Shown: positions 6,276-13,915, counted from the first letter of the stretch. The stretch: 15,395 nucleotides of DNA from an uncultured Eubacteriales bacterium (GCA_902766915.1 CACXFN010000028.1:1-15395), one strand, 5' to 3'. The notes: generated by a model not told the origin, from the sequence alone. Translations and numbers: made by a program.

Positions 6276-7908
6276 TATCTCTACCTCCTTCCCTATCAAA
6301 GAAAGTAGGTATGGGTCTGGTGGTTAATAGGTTATAGTATCTAATCAGACCGATGCTCGTTATTGCTGCCCCAAACCCACAGATTGCACAGGCGATATAA
6401 TAATAGAAATCTTGCACAGGATCCCATGCAGCAACTAAGAATGCCCCTACGATTGCTATCCAGGCAATTAGATTATATAGTGCCATGGTTTTTTCTCTTA
6501 CGTATCTTAATATCCGAGCAGAGGAAATTCCTTTTATGGTACCGATAACCGCAATAATAAAAGTGGTTCCGAGGAGCCTTGTTCCCGGATCCAAATCGGG
6601 AGTAGACTGAAGCATACTGACTATTCCGGCACCTATAAAATAAATCAGCGCAATGGAAACAGCCGACCATCTAATTCCTGATAGTTTACGAGTCAGACCG
6701 CCCTTATCTTTACCGGCAATTTTATCCCTTTTCTTCTCCGGCATCCTGACTTCACGGCCTTTGACAAAATACCCCTTATCATAGATGTGATTTTCTCTGT
6801 CACGAATCTCTCTGGTTTCTCTATTAAATAGAATCATAACCACCAGTGCCAAAAATGCACAAATCATCAAGGCAGTCTTGGCAGTCATGGACACGAACAT
6901 CGTCAATAGGGCAAATATACCTATGGCAATTAATAAGGTCCATAGACTATAGGTTTTCATATCCACCGGGATATCACATGATAACTTTCCAGACTGGCCA
7001 TTAACTATGGCATAAGCAACGCGCTTTCTGTTTCTCCATGTCAAAAACCAAATCGGAAAGAGAGCAGTACTACTGTCTCTTATTTCCGGATTGAGCTGCT
7101 GTAGTTTCTTGTCATCACTTATGTCATCGATGGTTAGGCTTTTTTCTTTCTTAATATCATGGCCAACTGAATTATATGCATTTATAGCTGAGCGCTTTGA
7201 TGCATCTGTAAAATACTTGGCAGCAGGTACATCCGCCCTGTCAGCATAGAATCCGGCCAGATATCCGGGATGAAACTTTTTTAGTTTCTTCTTATCAAAG
7301 GGCATGAGCATGTCGGATATGGTATCATCAAAACAAGATGACGCATCGTACGGAACACCATAGTAATCACCCTTGATTTTTGTTTCCACATCATAGGTGG
7401 TCTCCGTTATTTCACCAGAACGGCGGGTTCTCTTAGTGGCTTTTACCTTTGCACCATTAGGGAATTCCACCCTGTAAAGCCAATACGGAATATAGGTGCC
7501 ACGGAATTTCTCCAGGTATTCCGTATCCTTTAATTCCTTGGGGACAAAAAATAACCCTGAAGTTCTCTTTAGATACTCGTCCTTACATTCCCTTTTATTC
7601 TTCTGAAAAGGTAGGATAAACTTGGGACGGATTTCCGTATCAAGACGCCCTTCAAGCATTGCTTCAGAACCGCAATAACTGCAATAGCTTATCATAGATT
7701 CATCAGAACCAAGAAGCTCGGCACCACAGTTTTTGCACACAAAAGAAGTGACACCCATCATGTCACGTTCCTCTGCAACCTCGCGGTTACCCAGGTAGGA
7801 ATCTTCCGCTTCAATAGGAATCTGGGAATCGCAGGACTCACAAACCAGCAGATTCTTCCCTATGCTGTAGTGAACATGCCCTCCGCAATTTGGACATTTA
7901 TATGCCAT
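6262..7908 (-). CDS. Double zinc-ribbon (TFIIB-type) multi-spanning membrane protein
   Basis: This is a 548-residue protein. Two N-terminal zinc ribbons are clear: C5-x2-C8...C23-x2-C26 and C58-x2-C61...C76-x2-C79. A soluble region of about 240 residues follows with FILPFQKNK, PYWLYRVEF and the segment FPIWFLTWRNRKRVAYAIVNGQSGKL (284-309, key residues P285, W287, W291 and G304). The C-terminal half has about six membrane segments (near 322-341, 343-361, 415-432, 446-460, 478-495, 503-523). Database entries of this type are often called TFIIB-type zinc ribbon-containing protein, but membrane segments argue against a transcription factor role. From gene order it may work with the TPM protein next door, a pairing also found in other Clostridia. 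The ribosome site TAGGAG precedes the ATG closely, and the gap to the ywaF-like gene is 8 nt. The biochemical role is unknown. Confidence 0.8.
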   Translation of the reverse strand: MAYKCPNCGGHVHYSIGKNLLVCESCDSQIPIEAEDSYLGNREVAEERDMMGVTSFVCKNCGAELLGSDESMISYCSYCGSEAMLEGRLDTEIRPKFILPFQKNKRECKDEYLKRTSGLFFVPKELKDTEYLEKFRGTYIPYWLYRVEFPNGAKVKATKRTRRSGEITETTYDVETKIKGDYYGVPYDASSCFDDTISDMLMPFDKKKLKKFHPGYLAGFYADRADVPAAKYFTDASKRSAINAYNSVGHDIKKEKSLTIDDISDDKKLQQLNPEIRDSSTALFPIWFLTWRNRKRVAYAIVNGQSGKLSCDIPVDMKTYSLWTLLIAIGIFALLTMFVSMTAKTALMICAFLALVVMILFNRETREIRDRENHIYDKGYFVKGREVRMPEKKRDKIAGKDKGGLTRKLSGIRWSAVSIALIYFIGAGIVSMLQSTPDLDPGTRLLGTTFIIAVIGTIKGISSARILRYVREKTMALYNLIAWIAIVGAFLVAAWDPVQDFYYYIACAICGFGAAITSIGLIRYYNLLTTRPIPTFFDREGGRDNAKD

Positions 7909-7916
7909 TTTTTCTC

Positions 7917-8684
7917 CTAACCCTTAGACGAACTGCGTCGCGTAATCTTCTTCATAATAAACCATGCAATATGGAACATGAGTAAGACAACTATGGAATA
8001 AGCCACGAATCTAAAATACTGTGAATTAGGGAAAAGGGATGTTACGTTTCCTCCCATTCCACTGGTATCCACTTTTAAGAAAAGGAAGTTGGCTTCCGGA
8101 ACCATTTCATTTATTTTGACAGCGGGAATTGCCAGTATAAACAGGAATCCATAGGATAACCAAATATCTCTGTATCTTGGCCTCTTCCCATGTACGAACA
8201 TCATATAGAAAGTCATCAGAATCGGAACTGTATGCTCAATCCAGAATTGGTAATACCTATAGTATCCGGGACCTGTCTTGGCAATAACCGTCGGCATCAG
8301 AAGGGGCAACACACCCAAGGTTAATGTCAGGAAAAAATTAAGCCCAAACAATGTGTCATTCTCGCTGGTTATCATGAATGCGCAGAATAGCGTTCCCCAG
8401 AAGCAAACGTCAAAGGGAAGTCCTGTGAGCATGGTGGAATATCCCCAGTCATTCCCCACATACATAAGCCTCCAATAATAACTCATTAACACCAGGATGA
8501 GCATAAATGCAATAATGTATCTGAATCTTGCTTCCCCTTTCCACTCCGCTATTCTTTCCCTGAACTTATACACCAAAACAATTCCTGCAATTAGGAGCAG
8601 AATCGGTATGATATGAGCGGGAGTGAAATAGGTAAAATCTCCAGCTTCGCCTCTTCCAAAAAAACCATCACTACCAAACTGCAT
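7917..8684 (-). CDS. YwaF/TMEM164-like integral membrane protein (TIGR02206 family)
   Basis: The 255-residue protein has about seven membrane segments. The N-terminal FTPAHIIPILLL with H24, the segment LTGLPFDVCFWG with C94, and FWIEHTVPILMTFYM with H151 match the YwaF family (TIGR02206), which is related to eukaryotic TMEM164. TMEM164 has been reported to act as a lipid acyltransferase using a Cys and a His, so C94 and H151 could be equivalent, but this is inference by position. The C-terminus is basic (KKITRRSSSKG) and probably cytoplasmic. The ribosome site GGGGAGG lies 5 nt before the ATG. The gene begins 13 nt after the giant ABC gene stops and ends 8 nt before the zinc-ribbon gene, so it is in the same operon. 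A role in lipid or envelope metabolism is plausible only. Confidence 0.78.
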   Translation of the reverse strand: MQFGSDGFFGRGEAGDFTYFTPAHIIPILLLIAGIVLVYKFRERIAEWKGEARFRYIIAFMLILVLMSYYWRLMYVGNDWGYSTMLTGLPFDVCFWGTLFCAFMITSENDTLFGLNFFLTLTLGVLPLLMPTVIAKTGPGYYRYYQFWIEHTVPILMTFYMMFVHGKRPRYRDIWLSYGFLFILAIPAVKINEMVPEANFLFLKVDTSGMGGNVTSLFPNSQYFRFVAYSIVVLLMFHIAWFIMKKITRRSSSKG

Positions 8685-8697
8685 GTTACCTCCCCAT

Positions 8698-11600
8698 CTA
8701 TTCGGTCCTTAGTGCTGTAACCGGGTCGCTCTTTGCTGCCTTTCTGGATGGAATCAGTCCGCCTATCAAAGTAAGTACAATTGATAACAGAACAAGCAGC
8801 ACTGCCGCTTTAAGTGGCAAATACGCATATAGCGTCTTCGCATTTGAGAATGTATGAATAATATAATTGGTTGGGAATACGAGAAGTCTCGCTATACCTA
8901 CACCAAATAATCCTGCCAATAGCCCAATGATAAAGGTTTCCGCATTAAACACTCCGGAAATATTGCTCTTGGACGCGCCTATGGCTCTGAGAATACCGAT
9001 TTCCTTGCGTCGTTCCAAAACGCTGATATATGTAATAACACCAATCATGATAGAAGAAACAACAAGAGAGATACCTACAAAGGCGATTAATACATTGCTG
9101 ATTGAATTTACTATATCAGTAACAGAGGTCATTAATGTTCCAACTATGTCCGTATAGCGAACAACCTTTTCTCCCTGTCCACTATCCTCCATCATCTGAT
9201 TATACTCTTCCAGTATTGCTACGATTCCGTCCTTGCTTTCAAAGTTTTGGGGATAGATTGATATTCCCATTGGATCATTGAAATCCGCATATCCCATTTT
9301 CTGAAGGTTCCCTTCATACGATGCATATCCTTTGGTCATCAATGATGACATAAGCTCCTCCAATTCCTTTTCCGTCATATTAAAGCTGAAGGCATTTGCA
9401 AGAGCATTCTCGTCTATACTTATTACATCTTCAAATCCATTAAAGGCATTCCCAAATCCAGCCATGGCATCCTGCATCTTGGCGAGCGTATCTCCCATAC
9501 CTGCAAAAGCATTCCCCATGCCGGAAAAAGCATCTCCCATGCCGGAAATAGCTTTCTGCATTTCCGTAAAGGAATCGCCGATACCTGAAGTTGCTTCCTG
9601 CATTTTTGAAAATGCCTCTATCATTTTGGATATGGTGTCCTGCATTTGAGTGAAGCCTTGACCCATTCCTATAATTGTATTCTGCATCTTAGCGAAGACA
9701 TCCATCATTTTGGCTATGGTGTCCTGCATTTGTGAAACAGCACTCTCCATTTCAGATGTGGCACCTGATAGGGCTGTTGAAACCTGATCAGTAATCGCCT
9801 TGGTAACCTGGGACCCGTATTCTACCATCGCCTGATTTATGGCAGTCTCGATTGCCTCTGAATAGGTATTCATGGTCTGCTCCATGGCATTTCCATAACC
9901 GGCGATTATTCCTTGCATTGCAGACCCCATGGCGTTCTGCATCAATTCATTCATAACGCCACCTAAAGACTCTGATAATTGTTGTCCCACCGGCGCCATA
10001 TAGTTTTGGATGAGCCTGTTTGCATTTTCCTGGAGTTGCTTTTCTATTGCCTCTGTATCGATTATCTCCTTAATTGATTCCTCTATAAAGGCACTTCCCG
10101 ATTCCGTATTAACAAAGTCTTCGAATGCCTTTAGCACATCAGCAGCACCAGGCACATCATTATCTTTAGCATACTGATTATAATCGGCCGTAATTCTATC
10201 AGATATCGCTCTTGGATCGATTTCAGGAAGTTCAATCTCATCCACAAGTCCATTGATATTCGCCACTTCCTGAGCCAGGATGTTTTGTATTTCACCGGAC
10301 TCCATATACTCCCTATAATACTCTTCCAAGCTCTTGTCCCCGGCAGGATCATAGGAGGAAGCAAAATCACTGAACCCCGCCATGATTCTATCCACCATGT
10401 CCGCCAAGTCCTTTTGATTGAATTCCGGCAGTTTTACGCCGTTTCTAATCTCTTGGATTTCCTGATCCATCAGAGTTTTGAAGGATTCGGATTCAAGGTA
10501 TTTCGAAAACGAATCTGCAATGCTCTTAATCATTGACTCAATTTCTTCTCTGTACTTTTCACTGAATTCCTTCAGAATCTTACTAACCAGTCCGACGATT
10601 TCCTCCTCAGTGGCATCGATTTCCACCCCGTCCAACAGAGACTTTAAATCATCCCGACTTAAAGCAGGAAGGCTTATCATCAAATCCTCCGGATTAATAG
10701 CTGATGACAAATCTATATCATCAAGATTCATCGATGCTATGATGGACTCCATATCAATTTCACCCAGGTTTATGTCACTGGTATCTATTGGGGGAAGGTC
10801 GATTTGTCCCATATCTATAGAACTAAGATCCAAAGAACTTAAATCCAGATTGCTTAGGTCCAAGGAATCCATATTAAACCCGTCCATGCCGAAAGAATCC
10901 ATGTTGAAAGCTTCAGGGTCAAAGGCGCTCATATCAAATTGACTCATGTCCAATTGACTCATGTCCAATTGGCTCATGTCCAGTTGGCTCATGTCAAATG
11001 AGTTTGGATCAAATGCGCTCATATCGAACTGGCTCATGTCGATGCTACTCATGTCAAAGGCGCTCATATCGAGACTACTCATATCAAAGGCGCTCATATC
11101 CAGTCCGCTCATGTCGAAGGCGCTCATATCGAAGGCATCTGTATTAATATTTATCGCATTTGCAAAGGCTTGTTCGTCCACAGAGAAGAGGGACTCCATA
11201 TCAAAATTGATATCATCACTCTCATCGGAGAAATCCTTTCCTGTGAAAACGTTTCTCTTTCGATTTTTTAACTGATCCTTCACCACATTGCTCATTGATG
11301 CCTCATCCACTATTTCCTGGGTTAGGTCAGATATATACCTAATTCCGGGACTTAACATGGCAACTCTGGTTCCTTCTCTTGGTGCAGCCACACCAACAAT
11401 AGTCAGATCTATTCCGTCTGAAACCAATTCATTCATGTATTTCTTATCATCGGATTTATCTGTCCAAACCTTGTATTTTTTATCGTAGGAATACTTTCGA
11501 TAGCTGGGAACCACCTTATATGAAATTCCAATGAAGTCATCATAGTTGAAAGATAAGGGATCTCCTTCCTTAACTTCCACCACTTCTCCCTCTGAGAATT

Positions 11601-13068
11601 TCTTTATCATGTCATCCAATTCTTTCCCATCTCTTAGACCCAGGCTATACAGCATTAAATCTGTTATATAGGATCTATGCATGAGCACCAAAATAGCTTC
11701 ATGACCATTTTCAGGCCATCTGCCTTTTAAGACTTCATATTCGTCCCTATACAGCTTATCTTCCGTAGGCAATTCCGCAAACAATTCGGTATTGGCCCCC
11801 ATCATGGAATAGAACTGCATCTCACCGCTAAATGCTGAATTCATAGAGCTCGGGCATACTTGTCTATACTCATTTTCTTTTTCTTTTTCTTTTTCATTCT
11901 CCCTTATGAAAATCCAGGGGGTTACACCATAGTGATATTCCACAGCTTGTGCATAGTCCATAACCCGAGAGTCAGACGCTTCCAAATGTTTTTTTAAGTT
12001 AACCAGGTCATTGGAATCCATTGTGGAGAAAAGATTATTAACAATCCTGGTTTCAATCACATCAAAACCCGATTCTTCTTTTTCTTCAAAAGTATCCTCT
12101 GTTTCCTGAACGATGAAGGAAGATAGATCAAAACTTGTCTTCTGCACCTCCAGAGGATATTCCGCCAGAGTTTCTTCCTCAGTATCTGCTATATATTTAT
12201 TGACGCCATTTGATAGCGATAGAATAAGGGCTATTCCTATTATTCCTATGGACCCGGCAAAAGCAACCAGGATGGTCCTTGCCTTCTTTGTCCACAGATT
12301 ATTAAAGCTTAAGGCAAGGGCAGTTAGAAATGACATGGACGACTTTCCCAGATTACGATGAACCGGTATTCCCTCATCCGCTTCATTAACATCAAATGGA
12401 TTTGAGTCGCTGGTAATTCTGCCATCCTTCAGAGTTACTATTCTATTCGCATATTGATCTGCCAATTCAGGGTTGTGGGTAACCATAACCACCAGTCGAT
12501 CATTTGCTACTTCTTTTAGAAGCTCCATTACCTGTACACTTGTTTCACTATCAAGTGCTCCTGTCGGTTCATCCGCCAATAAAATATGGGGGTCGTTCAC
12601 TAACGCTCTAGCGATAGCAACCCTCTGCATTTGCCCACCGGACATCTGGTTTGGCTTCTTATACATGTGTTCCTGGAGTCCAACCTTGGCAAGAGCTTCC
12701 TCTGCACGCCTTCTTCGCTCTGCACGGGATATTCCTCCGATTGTAAGAGCCAGCTCCACATTGGCAAGCACGCTCTGATGGGGTATCAGGTTATAACTTT
12801 GAAATACGAATCCAACCGTATGGTTCCTGTATGAATCCCAATCTCTATCCTTATATTTCTTGGTTGTGACACCATTAATAATAAGGTCACCGGAATCATA
12901 TCTATCCAAGCCACCGATAATATTTAGAAGCGTGGTTTTTCCGGAGCCACTAGGCCCCAAAATCGCAACAAATTCGTTATCTCTAAGATTTAGAGAAACG
13001 TCATTTAGTGCCATCTGTTCCAGACTTCCCGTTATATACTTTTTTGAAATATTTTTAATCTGTAGCAT
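8698..13068 (-). CDS. Giant MacB-like ABC transporter: ATPase-FtsX permease fusion with ~1,020-residue extracellular repeat region
   Basis: This is a 1456-residue fusion. The ATPase (1-220) has Walker A GPSGSGKTT (38-46), Q90, MSGGQ (142-146), Walker B ILLADE (D166, E167) and H198, and resembles LolD/MacB/YknY. A linker leads to TM1 (about 266-288). The exterior part (about 298-1318) holds an FtsX/MacB-like globular section to about 610, 27 pentads (646-780), three diverged helical repeats of about 65-75 residues (801-1012), a helical stretch, and 14 heptads (1114-1211). TM2-TM4 (1323-1348, 1377-1399, 1418-1438) form an FtsX-type end with ERRKEIGILRAIGAS and SRKAAKSDPVTALR. As a homodimer it would be complete. 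MacB-type proteins normally have outer domains of a few hundred residues. I chose ATG 13068, where homology to ATPases starts; the 33-codon extension to 13167 lacks a ribosome site. It is the first gene of a four-gene unit. Its substrate is unknown, and mechanical signalling across the wall is a possible role. Confidence 0.88.
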   Translation of the reverse strand: MLQIKNISKKYITGSLEQMALNDVSLNLRDNEFVAILGPSGSGKTTLLNIIGGLDRYDSGDLIINGVTTKKYKDRDWDSYRNHTVGFVFQSYNLIPHQSVLANVELALTIGGISRAERRRRAEEALAKVGLQEHMYKKPNQMSGGQMQRVAIARALVNDPHILLADEPTGALDSETSVQVMELLKEVANDRLVVMVTHNPELADQYANRIVTLKDGRITSDSNPFDVNEADEGIPVHRNLGKSSMSFLTALALSFNNLWTKKARTILVAFAGSIGIIGIALILSLSNGVNKYIADTEEETLAEYPLEVQKTSFDLSSFIVQETEDTFEEKEESGFDVIETRIVNNLFSTMDSNDLVNLKKHLEASDSRVMDYAQAVEYHYGVTPWIFIRENEKEKEKENEYRQVCPSSMNSAFSGEMQFYSMMGANTELFAELPTEDKLYRDEYEVLKGRWPENGHEAILVLMHRSYITDLMLYSLGLRDGKELDDMIKKFSEGEVVEVKEGDPLSFNYDDFIGISYKVVPSYRKYSYDKKYKVWTDKSDDKKYMNELVSDGIDLTIVGVAAPREGTRVAMLSPGIRYISDLTQEIVDEASMSNVVKDQLKNRKRNVFTGKDFSDESDDINFDMESLFSVDEQAFANAININTDAFDMSAFDMSGLDMSAFDMSSLDMSAFDMSSIDMSQFDMSAFDPNSFDMSQLDMSQLDMSQLDMSQFDMSAFDPEAFNMDSFGMDGFNMDSLDLSNLDLSSLDLSSIDMGQIDLPPIDTSDINLGEIDMESIIASMNLDDIDLSSAINPEDLMISLPALSRDDLKSLLDGVEIDATEEEIVGLVSKILKEFSEKYREEIESMIKSIADSFSKYLESESFKTLMDQEIQEIRNGVKLPEFNQKDLADMVDRIMAGFSDFASSYDPAGDKSLEEYYREYMESGEIQNILAQEVANINGLVDEIELPEIDPRAISDRITADYNQYAKDNDVPGAADVLKAFEDFVNTESGSAFIEESIKEIIDTEAIEKQLQENANRLIQNYMAPVGQQLSESLGGVMNELMQNAMGSAMQGIIAGYGNAMEQTMNTYSEAIETAINQAMVEYGSQVTKAITDQVSTALSGATSEMESAVSQMQDTIAKMMDVFAKMQNTIIGMGQGFTQMQDTISKMIEAFSKMQEATSGIGDSFTEMQKAISGMGDAFSGMGNAFAGMGDTLAKMQDAMAGFGNAFNGFEDVISIDENALANAFSFNMTEKELEELMSSLMTKGYASYEGNLQKMGYADFNDPMGISIYPQNFESKDGIVAILEEYNQMMEDSGQGEKVVRYTDIVGTLMTSVTDIVNSISNVLIAFVGISLVVSSIMIGVITYISVLERRKEIGILRAIGASKSNISGVFNAETFIIGLLAGLFGVGIARLLVFPTNYIIHTFSNAKTLYAYLPLKAAVLLVLLSIVLTLIGGLIPSRKAAKSDPVTALRTE
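9436..9729 (-). repeat. 14 consecutive heptad repeats (coiled-coil region of the giant ABC protein)
   Basis: Residues 1114-1211 divide exactly into 14 units of seven: MQDTIAK, MMDVFAK, MQNTIIG, MGQGFTQ, MQDTISK, MIEAFSK, MQEATSG, IGDSFTE, MQKAISG, MGDAFSG, MGNAFAG, MGDTLAK, MQDAMAG, FGNAFNG. Position 1 is Met in 12 of 14, and position 5 is mostly Ile or Phe. The 4-3 spacing of these hydrophobic residues is that of a coiled coil. The first units alternate in pairs, suggesting growth by a 42-nt unit. Confidence 0.85.
10033..10668 (-). repeat. Three diverged ~65-75-residue helical repeats in the giant ABC protein
   Basis: Residues 801-1012 contain three related blocks. Each opens with a Leu-Pro step (LPALSRDDL, LPEFNQKDL, LPEIDPRAI) and contains a pattern like FSKYLESESFKTLMDQEIQE, YREYMESGEIQNILAQEVAN and FEDFVNTESGSAFIEESIKE. 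The match is visible by eye but weak. They are predicted to be mainly helical. Confidence 0.55.
10729..11133 (-). repeat. 27 unbroken pentads [FLI]-D-[ML]-S-x (15-nt repeat units) in the giant ABC protein
   Basis: Residues 646-780 fall into 27 pentads without a register break. Position 1 is Phe, Leu or Ile. Position 2 is nearly always Asp or Asn. Position 3 is mostly Met, then Leu in the later units. Position 4 is often Ser. The first part is almost pure (FDMSA, LDMSQ) and the later part has drifted (FNMDS, FGMDG, LDLSS, IDLPP, INLGE). The DNA shows 15-nt units such as GCGCTCATATCGAAG on the plus strand. It resembles but does not equal the classical A(D/N)Lxx pentapeptide repeat, since position 1 is large instead of Ala. 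Confidence 0.88.
11875..11895 (-). repeat. Short hexanucleotide run coding Lys-Glu repeats
   Basis: The plus strand reads TTCTTTTTCTTTTTCTTTTTC, a CTTTTT-type hexanucleotide run. It encodes EKEKEKE at residues 392-398 of the giant ABC protein. Because units are 6 nt, slippage would change length by two residues without a frameshift. Confidence 0.7.
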
Positions 13069-13074
13069 GGATTG

Positions 13075-13083
13075 ATTATACCA
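13075..13083 (-). promoter_or_regulatory. Extended -10 promoter of the giant ABC operon (predicted leaderless start)
   Basis: On the minus strand TGGTATAAT is a perfect extended -10 (TGnTATAAT). CAATCC (13074-13069) separates it from the ATG at 13068. At 16-18 nt upstream no -35 better than TATGTA is seen, which is acceptable with an extended -10. No Shine-Dalgarno sequence lies before the ATG, so the mRNA likely begins at the start codon. Confidence 0.65.
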
Positions 13084-13121
13084 CAATAAATAATTATTAC
13101 ATATGGCGGGAAGATGAAAAA

Positions 13122-13172
13122 ACAGTGACCCTTTAAAGTATGGTCTAATATACAAAAATACTTTCACACTGT
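13122..13172. promoter_or_regulatory. Imperfect inverted repeat between the giant ABC gene and thrH
   Basis: AAAGTAT (13135-13141) pairs with ATACTTT (13158-13164). Outside these, ACAGTG (13122-13127) pairs with CACTGT (13167-13172), with a few extra bases on the left side. The repeat is between two divergent promoters and could be a regulator site. No regulator gene is adjacent. Confidence 0.35.
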
Positions 13173-13174
13173 AC

Positions 13175-13203
13175 TTGATTAAATCACCCCAATAGTCTAT
13201 ACT
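13175..13203 (+). promoter_or_regulatory. Sigma-A type promoter of thrH
   Basis: TTGATT (13175-13180), a 17-nt spacer, then TATACT (13198-13203). Transcription should start near 13210, leaving a leader of about 28 nt with GGAGG (13229-13233) 4 nt before the ATG at 13238. Confidence 0.72.
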
Positions 13204-13237
13204 TACATTTTAGACAAAAGGCATTTACGGAGGTCAT

Positions 13238-13864
13238 ATGTATATAGTTTGTATGGATATGGAGGGTATTGTCACCCCAGAAATATGGATAGAGTTTGCT
13301 GAAAAGACAGGGATTCCGGAGTTCAAAAGAACAACTAGAGATGAACCTGACTACGATGTATTAATGAAATACAGAATGGATCTTTTGGACCAGCACGGAT
13401 TTGGTCTAAAAGAAATACAAGATGTTATAGCAACTATGGAACCTCTACCGGGAGCAAGGGATTTTTTGGATCAACTCCGCTCCTTTACTCAGGTTGTGAT
13501 ACTATCCGACACCTTCACACAGTTTGCCATGCCTTTGATGGAAAAGTTGGGATATCCAACCCTAATGTGTAATGAACTTACTGTCTTCGACGAATCCCAC
13601 GGCGAAAAGGCAGGAATGATTTCAGGGTACAAACTGAGAACCTATGAGGAAGGCGGAACCAAGTTAAGTGCGGTTCGCGCGCTTCAATCCACCGGATACG
13701 ACACTATCGCTATAGGCGATAGCTTTAACGACCTTGCAATGATTCGTGCCAGCAAAGCCGCTTTTCTCTTCCGGTCAACGGATGAAATTATAAAGGCAAA
13801 CCCGGATCTTCCCGCCTTGGAAACCTATGATGAATTAATGGCAGAAATCAAAGCTATTATTTAA
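13238..13864 (+). CDS. thrH: ThrH-like phosphoserine phosphatase / homoserine phosphotransferase (HAD superfamily)
   Basis: This 208-residue HAD-type enzyme probably removes phosphate from phosphoserine to make L-serine and may move phosphate to homoserine, as described for Pseudomonas ThrH. Motif I is DMEG with nucleophile D7 and E9. The DxE form instead of DxD is the ThrH pattern (DLEG). Motif II is VVILSDTF with S90, motif III K142 and motif IV GDSFND with D161 and D165. PEIWIEFAEKTGI (14-26) and TTRDEPDYDVLMK (32-44) are diagnostic. A loop of about six to ten residues around DESHGEKAGM (118-127) is longer than I recall for Pseudomonas ThrH. GGAGG precedes the ATG, and a good promoter lies upstream. 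The gene stands alone, divergent from the giant ABC operon. No other serine biosynthesis gene is in the window. Confidence 0.9.
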   Translation: MYIVCMDMEGIVTPEIWIEFAEKTGIPEFKRTTRDEPDYDVLMKYRMDLLDQHGFGLKEIQDVIATMEPLPGARDFLDQLRSFTQVVILSDTFTQFAMPLMEKLGYPTLMCNELTVFDESHGEKAGMISGYKLRTYEEGGTKLSAVRALQSTGYDTIAIGDSFNDLAMIRASKAAFLFRSTDEIIKANPDLPALETYDELMAEIKAII

Positions 13865-13873
13865 TCCTTCTAG

Positions 13874-13915
13874 ACTTCTCATATCGAAAACTATGGAAGA
13901 ATCCATATTGAAAGC
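13874..13915 (-). other. Possible remnant of the pentad repeat in the thrH-atpI intergenic region
   Basis: On the minus strand this stretch reads AFNMDSSIVFDMRS, without start codon and with a stop just upstream. FNMDS and FDM are pentads found in the giant ABC protein. At the DNA level 13896-13916 matches 10892-10912 at 19 of 21 positions, and CTCATATCGAA (13878-13888) also occurs in the repeat region (11123-11133). It may be a degenerate fragment. Chance similarity is not excluded. Confidence 0.35.

Noticed and set aside
9436..11133. CRISPR-like regular repeats
   Set aside because: The repeats are 15 or 21 nt in frame with a coding gene, without unique spacers or cas genes. They are protein repeats.
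10478..11275. Two long plus-strand reading frames rich in Ser, Met, Leu and Ile (10478-10942, 10961-11275) opposite the pentad repeats
   Set aside because: They are mirror images of the 15-nt repeat units, which lack stops on the other strand. They have no ribosome site or recognisable domain.
13069..13167. 33-codon N-terminal extension of the giant ABC gene
   Set aside because: It has no ribosome site, contains the extended -10 element and precedes the point where ATPase homology begins.
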